NCBI GenBank assembly: GCA_002633005.1
Contig: NMRA01000279.1
Location: 133,233-197,232 of the forward strand
Direction of reading: 5' to 3'
DNA length: 64,000 nucleotides
Source of the DNA: Phoronis australis
Lineage: Eukaryota > Phoronida > Phoronidae
Part shown: piece by piece, positions 26,339 to 39,914 of the stretch
How positions within the stretch are numbered: position 1 is the stretch's first letter
Layout of the letters: every line of letters starts with the position of its first letter
Notes under the pieces: generated by a model
Databases searched by the model: none
What the model saw: only the letters and a program-made list of their open reading frames with translations
What the model was told of the DNA's origin: nothing
Made by a program: the position numbers and the translations under genes

Positions 26339-28512
26339 AGAAAACGTTAGTATGCACCAGACATAGTAACAGCAATAGATGATTTTCGAAATAGCCGTGT
26401 TATATTGAAATTCACTATCGCCCCAGACATGGATCAGGTTTTTGATGGACAGGCATTCAGCGCCACCTACATATCCCACGTAACACTGACTGGAGGTTTC
26501 AATCTACTGGTATATATGTAAACAGTGTTTAAGCAACTTTCCTGTTTCCGTAATTCCGACAAGCTTCTAATACTGCAAGAGCGGATGTACTAAAAGGGTT
26601 TACGGAAAAAGGGAAACGTCTTGGAATATCTACGAAGGACGTCATGCTCCGTAAATTTCCCACTGCGAAGAATCCGTTGCTGCGTAGTCGGTGGCTTATA
26701 ACAAAGATAGCGAAGGAAGACGATGATGAAAATGAGGCATGTGGACGAGGGCCAGAAAATCCTGATGGACATACTGACACACCCTGGATAGCATAACCTT
26801 TAATTTAGCAAGTAACCCATAGGTGTCTCTTTCAACTAGGAAACAGCAGCGCTGGAAGCTCGTTGTCATGTCCAGATCGATGTCTCCACGGTATCACACC
26901 ACACTACAGGCTTTTCTCCCAAATTAACTTCAGTATTAGAGGATTGTCCTTGTAAACTGCGAAGATAGTTGAACCTTTCAGACTGGCTCAGGTGGTTAGC
27001 GGACACTCAAATTATCGTAGTTATATTGTGTCAGTCGCCATAAAAAATGTTATGCAGGTATATTTCTTAAAACTTAAAGTGTCTTACATCTGATCATATA
27101 TTATTTAAGCATTAAATTATTTTATGTAAGCTATACTACTTCATCATCCTCTTATTGTTTTGATTCCCGGGTCAGTGACCCTCTTTGTTCTCCCACTATT
27201 GGTTCATTTGTATCACGATTTCTTTGTCTCGTCACAACACTGTACCAGCGTCCATATATTTTCTTCAACTTTGTATTTTTCAGTCAATTTTAGTTTGTCA
27301 TAATAAATATGACCTTTTATCTCACCCTCACGTGTTGTTTCAATGTAATTCAGCTTCCGTATTGCTCGCAGTTAGCGCATATAAAATAACACAACGCGTG
27401 TTGTTATTTACAGCAACAACCGCTGAGAACTCTGTCGACACTGAAGTTAACCGTTCAAACTGCATCAAACCGTTAACGCTGCACTGTTAAATCCACAAAT
27501 GGGAATTTAATTTGCATGGACTCAATGACATTGTTAGCAAAGGTTTTAGAACAGCAATTTGACTAGAAACACAGAATGGCATATCATTGGTTACGGATGC
27601 CCCGAGAAGTTGGGGAAACCCATTTGGATGCCTGGTTTTTGAAATACTGGACGAATCTTGGAGTATCCTGCACAGTCACAGGTGTTAACAACTGAGTATT
27701 GCTATGCCGATTGAAAAAAGATTTAGGTAGATTACTCCTATAATGTTATGTAGGTCCCTTGAAAAATGTTGAAATCATGCCAACTTCAAAACACCAGATG
27801 TGGTAGAATAGATTCACGTGAAAATTTTGCATATTACTTGCCTGATGCACTTACTTCAAATCCATGTGAGGAATTGTTCTGTTTTTACAAGAGGGACTAT
27901 CAAAAAATAGAAATTTACGATTTTCAAGAAAGGACCCAAAATAGCATAAAATAAAATATTTTTAGACAACTGTGACAGCTGTTTTTGAGTATTCCTCTTC
28001 AACATTTATATCAAATGAAATTTGGTCATTTTATAGATACCACTGTTTTTCTATGAATCTTTCTTTGTTTATGGAAAAATTGACTAAAAAGACACATGGT
28101 ACTGTGACTCAGTTAACACCACATTGCAACTAATTTAAAAAACAAATTCTACTGGTTTTCTATTTTCAGAAAATATATAGTTTACAGAGTTAATTTCCAT
28201 AGTTTTATAATTATTAGGCTAAATGCATTCCTAACATTAATTGAATTAAAAGCAGAAATCTGCTATGAAGACAAACAATTAACATGTTATTTATACACTG
28301 CCCACCAGGCAGAGTATGCAGGTTTGATGTAAATGCAGACAGCAGCATTAATCAGCCACCTGGGCCTTCAACAGGTGTTGATAGTAAGTCGATATTGCTA
28401 AGTCATAGTTCACTAATGACAAGAGGACTTCCAATCCTCAGGAAGTTGAAATTGTCGCGAGGAGAGAAACCCACCACCCACCATACAAAGTTACCCAACT
28501 TAGAACACCTCC

Positions 28513-28650
28513 TACGGTAAAAATTCTCCAATTTGGACATTCTCTAGAATTTGGGACAAGCAACTCCTGAAAAAAATTAACTTGCTTCATTTTGGAATTT
28601 GGGACAAGGGCGATTTAGATATTCACCATATTTCTCAAATTTCCGACATG
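28513..28650. repeat. Partial copy of the 7.5-kb MITE
   Basis: It begins with TACGGTAAAAATTCTCCAAT, nearly identical to the left end of the element at 7529. It then shares CTAGAATTTGGGACA and ATTCACCATATTTCTCAAAT in the same order. The right half is missing. Confidence 0.6.
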
Positions 28651-28754
28651 TTTTCAATCTATATCGTGGGTAAAGCTGCCGTCTCTCTACATTTACTGAG
28701 ACACAGCTCAGAGGAGTAGGAGACCCTTTGATGTAGGCCTAATGCTCGATGGAC

Positions 28755-28832
28755 TGCCAGTAAAGCCAGGATTTGAACCGGGGTCAACCAAACGGGAGTC
28801 CAAAGCCCCAACCGCTACACCACAGTGTCTCC
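28755..28832 (-). mobile_element. tRNA-like segment (SINE head or tRNA relic)
   Basis: On the minus strand, box A-like TGGTGTAGCGGTTGGGG (28822-28806) is followed about 27 bases later by box B-like GGTTCAAATCC (28779-28769). No clean cloverleaf with paired acceptor stem can be drawn, so a SINE head is more likely than a functional tRNA gene. Confidence 0.45.
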
Positions 28833-30099
28833 TCAAAGAGTTACCGGTACAACTTGTTCAATTATTAACCTTGCATTCAAATGATACATTCCACAAAGAA
28901 ATTATTTTTGTTTATGAGCTATAACTCAAATTCGTATCACGTCAAGTAGTTTCCAACAACTATCTAATTAAAAGACACTACGCCATATAAGGTAAAATCT
29001 AACCAATTTCGACACAGTATGACAGACAAGTGGAATTTTATTTTTCTATTTTTGCATAAAATATGAGTAGCACTGCCTATCAGGAGAATTTCATGAATCA
29101 CAATCAAGTACATTACTTATAATGATTTGAACGTTTTCAACCGTCCATGGTAACCGTGGTCAACACCCTCTTCCTGACATTGCATTGCCCAAAGCGGGAA
29201 CTTCATCACGTGACTTTAAGTCCAACTAACCAACATTCTAAGAATAATTTAACCTGATATTTTAATCTCCACCATTGCCTACACGCCAGTACTTCGGCTT
29301 CAGATGATCTGCAGAAGTCTCCGAGATGGGGACGCCATGTTATCAATCATATAAAGTAAGTGCATTGTTGATAAAATAGCTAGAAAAGTTATGATCTAGG
29401 TTTATGACAGTGGAGGATGTAGAATGGTCCACTTGGCTACTAAATGAAGGCACTGAAACTTGCGTGGCTCTGTAGATTAGTAATTGCAAAACAAACTTGT
29501 GGATATGTTTGGACTGAAACATTTTGGGAATAGACTTCTATGGTGTTTTGTTTGGAGATGAATATTGTTAAGTGATTTCCCAAAATTAAAAATAAGTTCT
29601 GGATGGAATTTTTTTCCATCTTGAAAGAATTTGTGTCATTGACCCAGGGGACCTTGGCGAACTTAGAAAATCTCATTTATCAACTGCTCTGGTACAATTC
29701 CTAGATTAGAATTAGCAAGTCAGCATTTTGTAAGTCGTGAAACGACGAAGGAGTAAGGTTTGTGAATGAATAATGATTGACTTTTTCTAGATTATGACGC
29801 TTTGTGAAAAGTTTTCATTTAGACCTATGATAACATTTTTATGGGCTTAGGAAAGCAATAACTTTCTGCCTAGATCGGTGATAGAAATTCAAATACTAGA
29901 GTTGTGCTATGTCTACCACATTATCCGGAAGTGCTAAATCAGATAACAAAAATTAAGAAAAGGGTGTAGATCAAAGTATGATATATTTATTCGTAATATG
30001 AAGATAAAACTGATCTCAGAGGAATGGATTTCTGAGATGAGTAATGAATTAACTATGCGTTGGAAAACAGTACTTAAATGTTTTTGATTTTTCTCTAGA

Positions 30100-30640
30100 T
30101 GTTAAATTGTGATGGCTCCAGTATCGACAAGTTCACAGAATATTATGTACAAATTTATATCTTTATGAAACAAGTGTCTCGGAATCTTCTACCGTAATCG
30201 TTCGGGTTAACGCCCTGGGCGGTTAAATTGGCGAACCCAAAAAATCGGGGGAGGGCGGTTAACCGAGCAGTGGGCGGTTAAATCGAAAATCCACCTAAAG
30301 TAGGGGATGGGCGGTTAATTGAGCATGGGCGTTAACCCGAATGATTACGGTACTTGTACATTTTGTAATAAATCCCCAGAAACTTTGACGCGTTTATTTG
30401 TACATCGTAACTACACCAGGGGAGGATAATTCTGAATTTTACTTCATTGACAGCGAAGAAACAATAATGAACGCTAATGTTCTTTTTGGAATTAACAATA
30501 GATATACAGCTACAAACTTAATTTTGAATCTAGAGAAATATCACAAATACTGTCAAAGATTGGGGGATGCTTTACCATCTACTAATGCATTTGTGAATAT
30601 TTTAAAACAGTATTATCTCACAGAGAAATAAATTTTTCGA
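30100..30640 (+). mobile_element. 3' end of a Tx1/L1-like LINE ORF2, split by a MITE
   Basis: Right of the MITE the frame reads CTFCNKSPETLTRLF, the Cys-rich motif typical of the C-terminal end of L1/Tx1 LINE polyproteins. A frame change then leads to NVLFGINNRYTATNLILNLE, and the fragment stops near 30630. Left of the MITE the same family's preceding segment is readable (RILCTNLYLYETSVSES). Endonuclease and reverse transcriptase domains are absent. It is a dead 5'-truncated copy. Confidence 0.55.
30190..30352. repeat. MITE with 26-bp inverted ends, inserted in a LINE
   Basis: The first 26 bases and the reverse complement of the last 26 agree at 25 positions (TACCGTAATC outer end, GGGTTAACGCCC inner end). 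The interior has several GGGCGGTTAA motifs, partly inverted. Both ends are TA, as expected of a Tc1/mariner-type duplication, and no transposase is present. Confidence 0.7.
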
Positions 30641-31724
30641 AAAAATAGACAGTTGGATAGACTTAGAAATAGATGATTATAATTCGCTCATATTGAAAAT
30701 CAAGCGACCATTGAGTGCTGTGCATGTATGTGTTCACTGTGATTCACATTGTAATATTACTTACTGATAATATTGATAATATATGTATAATAAAAAAGTT
30801 CAACACCATACCTAGGGACAGAGCAATTGAAGACACAAAAAAATGTCAGAATCCTCAGAAAAATGACAATTATTTGCATTCCGAATTGGTGAGATTTAGC
30901 TGTTTTTTAGTAGAAAACAGAAAAACCATCCAACAAAATGAAGGTACGAGTATGTTATGTGATAGTAAACTCGTCATTCGTATATTGCTATTTCATTTAC
31001 AGTCAATCATTAAGTTGGTCAGGTTGTTGGATATGGTAGGCCTACAGTGTACACATAACTGTGCAGTCCCAGTTGGCATTAGTTATAACTGGTCTGTCTT
31101 GATCAGGACTGCTGGGGAATTCACTGGAAACTTAGCAAGCTGTTCAGTTAATAGAATTTGGCAACAATGAGGAGTCGTTGCCAATCATTTGGCAGCAAAC
31201 AGTAAGCCGCCATGATGCAGAAACATTGTTTTCTTCAGATTACTTTTGACTCACACTGTACATAACGACCCAGTTTTTCAGTGTCTTCCAGCTGGATTAT
31301 CCAAAATGTGCTATTCTTGAAATCAAAAACGGTTGTCATACATGACAGCCATAGACACACAAATACGCTTCCAACAAATAGCCACTAACTAGATTAAATT
31401 ATGGGTACGCTCTAATTATCTAGTGGCATGCTCTTCCTTGTATTTCAATTGGTACCATCACAAAAACCAACAGGGTATATTATCAATCAAACATTTCTAA
31501 GTGATTACATAGCATAAGCAATTAACAGGTAAAGTCAGTAATTTTCACCTATATAATTCAAGTATCCTTATAAATTATAGATTACCTGGATAGATTTGAA
31601 ATATCCAAGACTCGTTTTTGGTGATTAAAGCTGAATTTCGCTCCGTTTACCAAACAGAAATCGAATTAGGAATTTTTCTCTCATAAAACCACTCTCGTGA
31701 TAATATTACCGTGTAAGTGGTCAC

Positions 31725-32105
31725 GGCGCGACTTCCTCCACTTTAGAGGCATTTACACGACATTAGATCGCAAACTGGATCAGCACGAGTCACATACACG
31801 AACGCTGTCTACGCATGTTCACATAAACAATAACGAGCATCCAAATCACGTGGAATGCCAGTGGATCACCCGCAAGCGTATTGAAAGATGATCCCTTTCC
31901 GCCCTGTCCCAGTTGTATTCAGACATGCAGTTGAAACTGGAGCAATTGATCGAGCGCAGCTGGCCCTACTTCTCAAACTTGTGACAAACATGGCCGCCGC
32001 GGTGTCAACTTGCTCCGTGTCAGTCGTGTTTACACACACACACTTGCAACCGATCATCTGTTCTATGTTAGTTGCTCAGGGACGTCGTCCGTCTCTGGTG
32101 TAAAT
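31725..32105. other. CpG-richer patch inside the last intron
   Basis: CpG dinucleotides are clearly denser here than in the neighbouring kilobases, with GGCGCGACTT, ATGGCCGCCGCGG and GGGACGTCGTCCG. It may be an internal promoter or enhancer, or the relic of a recent insertion. No first exon with the phase 1 donor needed for this gene is obvious. Confidence 0.3.
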
Positions 32106-33845
32106 GCGACTACAATTCTGTTTCAGTTACCAACCAGAACACTGAAGTCACCAGTGACCCAAGAAAATAAATGTATTGGGGAATGACGCATGTATGCAAC
32201 ACTTGTGACTTGAATTTGCTCGCTCAAAGGGCAACAATCCAAGACTGAATGACCACGGTAAATGTTTGTAAAGCCCTAAGCACTTGGGTTAAGAATTCAA
32301 CATTGATAATTAAACACTGCCAAAATGCAGATTCATGCAGTCCAAAATAGTGCATTTTTTCATAAAAAATTAAAAAGCCAGTTTTCTAATAGCCACTTAC
32401 TAGATTCTGTATAATTTACCCACAATGCTAGTATTTGTGGGGCACCTGTCTGACAGTTGTACACTGCTGGCATGCTAACTACGTTGCTTTAAAATTAGCT
32501 TGTCATTTGTCATTCTGATGCAAATAAAAGTTTCACTATTACTTGGTGAGTTGTAGACCTCCATTTATAAAACTAAGTAAATCACTCGATGCATTTTCCA
32601 CATCCACAAATGAAGAGCCAATGGTTTTGGGATGTAGAAATTGAAAACAGTTTGAATTTTCCCTCCTTGCCGCAGTTCACTGTCCAAGAAGATGTTCCAC
32701 AAGATGTAACATTAGTCACCCATCATCGGTGCACAGCAGTTGTCGCATCATGGACCAGGGGGGTGGAGCTGCATTGGCCCAAAGTCTCCCGCTGCCGACG
32801 ATTTTTTAACACGTTGAAAATCTTTTTGACGCATGACCCAAAGACACAGAAGTAGTTTTAATGTCATCACAAGAGTCTAGAGGACGGCATGGGCCATGAC
32901 CAATGGTGGACCACAATAAATGTTACATATGATCTTTTACATTATCAAATACATGACAAAATTTGAGTAATACAACTGTCCTTTCTCGATACAACTGCAG
33001 TCAAGTGATTGTTCAATAAGACAGCATCATTGTAGTTTATCCAAATCTTGACCAATCAAAAATCTATAAAAATGCAATTTAACACTGCAGGAAGTATCAT
33101 TTGAATCCATTCTAGTATTTCATGGATACAGTTACATTATTAACTTTTTTCAAATGGTGAAGTGCCACTTTAAAAAGACACTGACAATCAGCAAATGTTC
33201 TGGGAGCTGAGGTTACACTCCTGACGGTTAGGTGCTGTTTTGAGCAGTTTCTCTACAGCTCAAACGAGGAGTGAAAAATCAACGCAAACTTTTCCAGTTC
33301 TTGCAAGCAAGAGCCATCACCCCTCTAATGTGTTCACAAATGGTATGGTCTGCTTTTTTCTCATTTCAGGTTATTCACTCTTGGCCAGATTTACAGTTGG
33401 TGAGCTCACAGTCTGAAATAGTTTCCTAATTAGACAAATAACCACAGGCACTGGCTGGGTTTTACTGACCAGTTGACCTGTGGAGAGTTGCTGGCCAGTA
33501 AGTGGACATAGGCGTAATTTAATACAGGGCACTCTGAACAAATAGAATTTAAAATAAGACATACCATATGGTAAGCTGTCAAGAGTGAAGGTCAAAAGAT
33601 TCAAAATATGCACTTGATAGGTGGATGGCAGTTTCTTATAAATTAGTTTGTAAATAAACAACACTCTCAGGCTGAATGGCAAGAAAAAGTGGACACACTA
33701 CCACAAATATTATGACAACAAAATAACAACTGAATAACAGTAGTATGCTGAAGGCAAACTAGTGCACTAAAATTGATCATCATTAAACTCGATGCCAACC
33801 TTCTGAGAAATCTGAGGGTCAAAACTAGTGGCAAGGTGGAGAGCA

Positions 33846-33870
33846 CCCCCCCCCCCCNCCCCCCCCCCCT
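33846..33870. repeat. Poly-C run with one N
   Basis: A cytosine homopolymer interrupted by N at 33858; its length is unreliable. The open frame that crosses it on the minus strand is an artefact. Confidence 0.95.
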
Positions 33871-34198
33871 TCCAAAAACACTTCCAACTATGGTGAGCAA
33901 GAAACTGGAACCATAAAGTTTTTTCAGATAAGAACATGATATGGCCGAAAAGTAAAATTCCATTTCATCATAATTTTCAACAAGAGTAAACTCATTTGAA
34001 AACTTTCTATGGTACGACTGTCATCAATAAACACAATGAAATTTTTAACAATTTGCCAACACAGTTTGACTGTTTGAAAAAATGAAAATCTTGGTCATTA
34101 CTTTTGTTTGAACTTGAGAACAGTCTTTAAAGCAACAATTCACTCACCTTCCGTCATAAAAACTAACTTTAGTTGTAAATCACCTGCCGGGATTTTCC

Positions 34199-34556
34199 GT
34201 AGAAAAGCCCATGGGCATTTATTTGGTGTTATAACACCTGGTGTCAAGTGCCCAGATAGTGAGGCGTTTATTCGGAAATTTCCTCTTAAAAGCCCACTCG
34301 GCGTCAACCTTTTGTCACAGATTCAGTTTCGTGGAGCATTTATCATTTATAAAAACAACAAGGTGTTGGCGAACTATGCATTTAGTAACATAAAATTTAA
34401 AAACACAGTTATAAGTAAAAAATGTCAAGGTCAGCAAAACTATGACTTTCTGTTTACACGCCTCCTTTTCAGAATAAACGTCCGAGCGTTTATTTGGTGC
34501 TACTAAAATGCCTGAAAATATTAATTTTCCGAATACACGCCCATGGGCTTATCTAC
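34199..34556. repeat. Foldback element with GTAGAWAAGCCCATGGGC ends
   Basis: GTAGAAAAGCCCATGGGCAT at the left is matched by the reverse complement of the right end (34528-34556). Inside are repeated GCGTTTATTCGG or GCGTTTATTTGG motifs. A short relic with CCCATGGGCCTGTATTTG lies near 54.94 kb, so it is a family. Confidence 0.5.
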
Positions 34557-37500
34557 TTAAAAGCCTGGTACCGTCACGAAATTGGGTTTAAGTTGTTCCG
34601 TAGTCAAAATAGGTGGTTCCTGGACTTGGAAACGACTGATGGTTCCTTATGACTTTGAGACCTGGTTCTCAGAGTTGACTCGTGGACTAGCTCAGTTTTG
34701 AGGAATAATGAACTGCCAGTTCTTTGCGAGACCAAAAATCACTTCTCACCTATCTAAGGAACCAGGCGAGACCAATGCTATAGGGGTACCTCCACATCTA
34801 AATCAAAATTTAATCTCTTCGCTGCCACACACGTTTAGTAAGCACGCAATACAGCTGGCAAGGGAAATTTCATTTAGATAAAGTACAATAACTAAAAAAT
34901 CTCAAGAAAGTTTGATTTCATCCTTAGCATGTTTGTATTGTCCAACTACCATCAACTTTAAGTTTAGGTACCGTAATGCTTCATTTATTTGCACAAAAAT
35001 AGCCAAAATTGTAATTTTTAACATTTTTCAACAGCTGATTACCGTTTCGCAAACAGTGGGAACTTTAACTTATGCAGTTTTATAACATCCACAGTTCCAC
35101 ACACTGTAACCATGGCTTGTAATGGATAAATGTGTTCTTAATCTTTACTTCTGTGGAGAAATTTAACGAAATTGAATATCCCTTGCCGGTCATATTGTGC
35201 GCTACATAAGTGAAGAATTACTGTAGAATTTAGGAATTTGAAAGTCAAACATTGTGTAATCAGTCTTTGAGACATGGAGAAAATGCATATATTTGGCGAT
35301 TACTTATCTGCAAATTGGGAGATTATCAAATTGTGGACAACGTGAAAATTTAACTTGCTCCAAACCTCCATATTGTATTTCTCAGCATGTGGCATTTCTG
35401 TTTGATAGGCTTACAACAGCCTAGGACAAACTGATTGTATAAGCCTAGCCACCATGTAGTCATACAAGTATCAGGTGTCTACGTTACTAGGGAAAACACA
35501 ACTGCATAAATCAACTTTTTAAGTTTTAACTGATGGTGCAAACTAGGAGTGAGCTGCTGCGCTCAAACACCCTAACTTCTTTTACAACACTCCAAAAAGG
35601 AAACAGTCATAGTTATACACAAGCACTACTGCCATCTATAGGAGCTCCACTGAGATTCTAAATTGATGCTTTCAACTGACGTCTGACTCCTTTTTGACAA
35701 GATATCAATTCAACAAATGTTACGAAAATAAAATCTGGTTTTATAGGAAATTGCCCTTTAAATCTAAATCACCCACGTTGACCAAAACTAATTAGCCATT
35801 TGTGATGCTTAATTTGCCAGTCTAACAGGATATAATATTATATGTTTATTTTTAGCTATAATTCTTGTAGGCCATAGCATTAATTTTAAAAACAACTGAA
35901 ACTATATAAAACCTCACTGGCATGTAATCAAAAAAACTTTATGCACGTAGACCCACAGGCTATAAACTTTGAAGCCTAAATAATGCCGAGTGGAGCGTAG
36001 GGTTTCCCAGCGCCAGCAAATGAAATGAACACCTAGATGAAGCAAGGAGTAGTCTAGATTAAATACTTGGAACTGGTACTACAATGGCAGATGCCAGCAG
36101 ACGACCGGTGTGCCCAAGCAATAGTAAACCAACTAATGCACAACTGGCACAGGATCAACTTTACAGGGCTTTGTCAGAGACAAATCATGTTCATCTTCAC
36201 ATGCATACGTGTTTTAGACAGCAAAAAATATACTTGACTTCATCCTAGTGTCGTTTGAACTACAATATTGCACCTGAACAAGGCATAACAACAGCAATAA
36301 TTTTTTAAACATATTATTCATATGAACCCCCATTTATGTAAAAGAGACTGTTCGAGGTTTTCTGAAAAACACTTGGGTGTGGATGTTGAGTGAGAAATAT
36401 CTAATTATGTAATAATACCACTGAAGCATGTGTATTTGTTGCACAGGTTCAAAATACAGGTCAGTTTGATCAAGTGTTTCTGCACCAGAAGCAGCAGCTA
36501 CTTTCTAGGTTTTTCCTTTCCATATCACTTCACATTCATTCTACTGGCTACTAGCCACTAAATAACAGTTTACGAACAAAACACGAACGTATGTTATTAA
36601 CAGGTGATTCTTGATAACTTTAATCAAGGCTATGCGTATGGTAGTGGCATAGTTATGCAATTAGTTGGTAAACAACACACCACCCTCATACCTGGGTACA
36701 TGCCACAGGGTACAGAACTGAGGTTTTGTTTCAATAGACTGCGCAGGTGGAACAATCCTCGACAATCAGTACTAGTGCACTAGACAAAACTGGGAGCCAT
36801 GGTGGCGCACCGCCAGTCTGAAAACTGGCCAACAAGATGCAGAGTGGTCACAACATCTGTCTACTACACTACTCCATTACAGAATAGCTATGTCACTGTG
36901 TCAAAATGCCAAGTGAAATTTTGGTATGAATAGTCAAATATGCGAAAAGAGTTTAGAACGTAGTTTTTTGGAAAACATCGAGTAACATAGTATTCCATGC
37001 TTTTTGAAGTTCCACATGTTACAAGCTGGCAACATGTAGAGAGCCCTATATCAGAACAATAGCCAGGCAATCAGACCTTCCACCAACAGAGGGTGCCACT
37101 TGCTTGTTGTGCTGTGGACAGGTAGGCATCAGCAAAACACCTGGTGACATACAAAAAAGTGCACAGGACTTTCATCAACAAGTAATAGTAACACTACCTG
37201 GGAGAAGACTCCAACAATGACCTGTTTGATACCACATGTGAATGTAACTGGACAACACAGTAGGTGGAATCCGGGTAAAGACTCTTAATTTAATGGATAT
37301 TGCTTTTGCGGTGATTACACTCAAATGAGTGCAAACTTTGTCAAATGCCGTGCAAAGGTGATGGGATAGTGAAGTCATGAAAAAATGTAATTTTGATAAA
37401 TTCATCATTAACAGTCATTACGTCATTGTTACTCAATGCCTAATACATTTGCTTAGCGTTGAAAGTACAACAATAAACAAAAAAAATAATTTTCTGTGAA

Positions 37501-37709
37501 AATGTTTGAATACCTGCGTTTTTTCTATTAATGATCAATAGAGTAAAAATGTTACTTTTCCAACTGTAAACCTTCCTAAACATAAATTATGTTTTGCTCG
37601 TGAAAATTTATTCATTACGTTTGTTTTGAAAATTTAGCAGTGAGAGCTAGAAACAGTACATAAAGAGTCAAATGACATTCTCAAAACTGGGGTATACACC
37701 TTGTTCACG

Positions 37710-37870
37710 CAGTCGCCATTTTAAAAGTAAGCCTCTTTTTAGGTTTTAAAAACAATACATTCTGTGCTTAATCACAGCGCAAAGTATGATTTTTTGCGTG
37801 CTTCGTTAAATTTATGTCTCAAATGCATTGTTTTTATACCTAAAGAGGCTCAGTACTAAAATGGCGACTG
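37710..37870. repeat. MITE with about 45-bp inverted ends (CAGTCGCCATTTT)
   Basis: The left arm (37710-37756) and right arm (37827-37870) are near-perfect inverted copies, including AGCCTCTTT and AAAAACAAT. Each end carries AAAATGGCGACTG, a YY1-like sequence. It has no coding capacity. Confidence 0.65.
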
Positions 37871-38110
37871 AGAGAATAAGCTGAAAAGGGCATTATACCA
37901 GGAATTCCTAAGAAAAAGCCTCTGGGTGTATATTCAAAAACTGACATATTTTAAGCATTCAAGTAACTCAAATTTAACCCCAGGTGTACTTTCAGAATCA
38001 CAAATTAGGAACAAAATTATGAGTATTTGATGAATTGGCGAGATTATAGTGTTTGTATACTAACATGTTGAGTGGGCCAATGGCCCAGTGAGTTTTGAAA
38101 TTAACGTTTT

Positions 38111-38137
38111 GTTGTTGTTGTTGTTGTTGTTGTTGTT
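38111..38137. repeat. (GTT)n microsatellite
   Basis: Nine uninterrupted GTT units. Confidence 0.9.
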
Positions 38138-39914
38138 ATTGATGAACACGAGGCCTACAAAGGGAAAATGCGCCAGCCGTATCAATATGTAGGTAAGTCG
38201 AAAACTTGATAAAATATTTTCTGTTTTTCGTAAAGCCCGGTATTAATTTGACACTTGCTGGCATTGTTCATTTGTGGAGATAACACAAGCCGCAGAAATG
38301 TTTAACCGTGCCTTCGAATGTGGGCTAATGGGCTTATATCAAGGTGATGTAGGAGCTAGAAAAATTCCAAATTTGGCTACAGTTCTTTCTCTAATTGACA
38401 GCTTTGCGTTCAAATTAACGGAGACAAAAGTGACCCTACAACCGTTACAGATGAAACTCAAGTGTTTGGAATATTGGAGATAAAACATTGATAATAAAAA
38501 TGAATTACCAAGCCCAATGATGACCTCCGAGACAGTGGTTTGGTAATGTGAATTATATTACAAGAAACAAATTATTGTCCCCTATGATGGATCTACTTCA
38601 AAATATAATATTTGAACCTTTTGTCACTTCATTTTCTTCCAACACCCCGGCTTCAAGACATCAGCTTTCAGCATCCATGGTGAATACCTGCACTCAGATT
38701 CTACATGCAGTGCACTAGATGAAACATGTATTCAAAAAAATCCACCCATATGATATGACAGTGGTTGCCAAAAACCCTAATTAGATTTAGGTGGGTGTCC
38801 AATCCTGCAGATTTTGATAAACTTCCCGACTGAAATAATTCTTCAGTTTTCTCAAAATGTAATGACTGTGTGATCAAGGATGTGTGGCACCCAAGGGGAC
38901 AGTGTGTGTCACTGGGTATTAGCTGTCTCTCAATTTTGGGATTCCAACGGCTGGCAATATGCTACTGGAAGTTTTTGTATCATCTTGAAGTAACAAAAAT
39001 GCGAGTCGAAGATTGCTTTTCACTTATTGCATCTCAAACCAGCATTAGCGAAATTCACCAATGTCGCTGGAGTTTCTTTTTTTGAAAACTGTTCAGATTT
39101 TGCAACCCCCATACAATGCTGCATAATGGTTCCCAAAATTGCGGAAAACAAAATCAAGACACATGAGGCACTATCGGGTGTCTGAAAAAGAAATTAGCAA
39201 GGCCTCATTCTTTCCAGACACCCTATTGTACCTCACAGAATAAAGAGATAGAATTTTGAAGTTTCGTGCAAATTTGTTTCATCACTCAACTGAGACTCTT
39301 AGCAGTAAAAAGTCAATTAGCCCGGGTCATCAAGTACAATCTATGTTCTTTTTTCGCGCAACGCAAGTCCAGCATTGTGAGCCAATAATCAGTCTTTGAA
39401 TTCATCATCACAAAAGCATCTACAGACTGACACTCAAGGACTACTTGGAAAGCCTCAGGGAGGATAGCCATTACCTGATTACGATCACAACACAGATTTT
39501 CACATACTTGGTAAGAACATAAGAGCTCGTTACTAGCTTAGTATAGCAAACCACTGGTGCCGATTACCTGCCTCATAGTGATTTGTGTTCTTGTGTATGT
39601 GTATGGATTGATTTTACCAATCCAAAAAGCTTTTTGTCACATGACCTGGCATGTGTCAAGACACCACCGGATAATTACACAGAGTAAGTAATTTTTTTTA
39701 CATTACATGGGCGAATCTCAAAGCAGTGCAGAGTAGAAATCCATGCACCTTACATTTTATCGTCTGCAAAACAAAAAAAACAATGCCAGAATTCCGTGAA
39801 GGTGACAAGGTTATGATTGACAAATCAGTCGTCATAACTGTGCGTACACAAAGTTGGAAGGACATGCAAACAACTTCTTAAACGGACTCCTCTTCGGCGG
39901 TGAATTCCATATCC

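Noticed and set aside
26975-27005. tRNA gene-like box A (GGCTCAGGTGGTTAGCGG)
   Set aside because: No box B and no acceptor stem follow; at most a SINE head fragment.
33667-33963. Minus-strand open frame of 98 codons with a glycine run
   Set aside because: It depends on a poly-C run containing an N, so the frame is not reliable.
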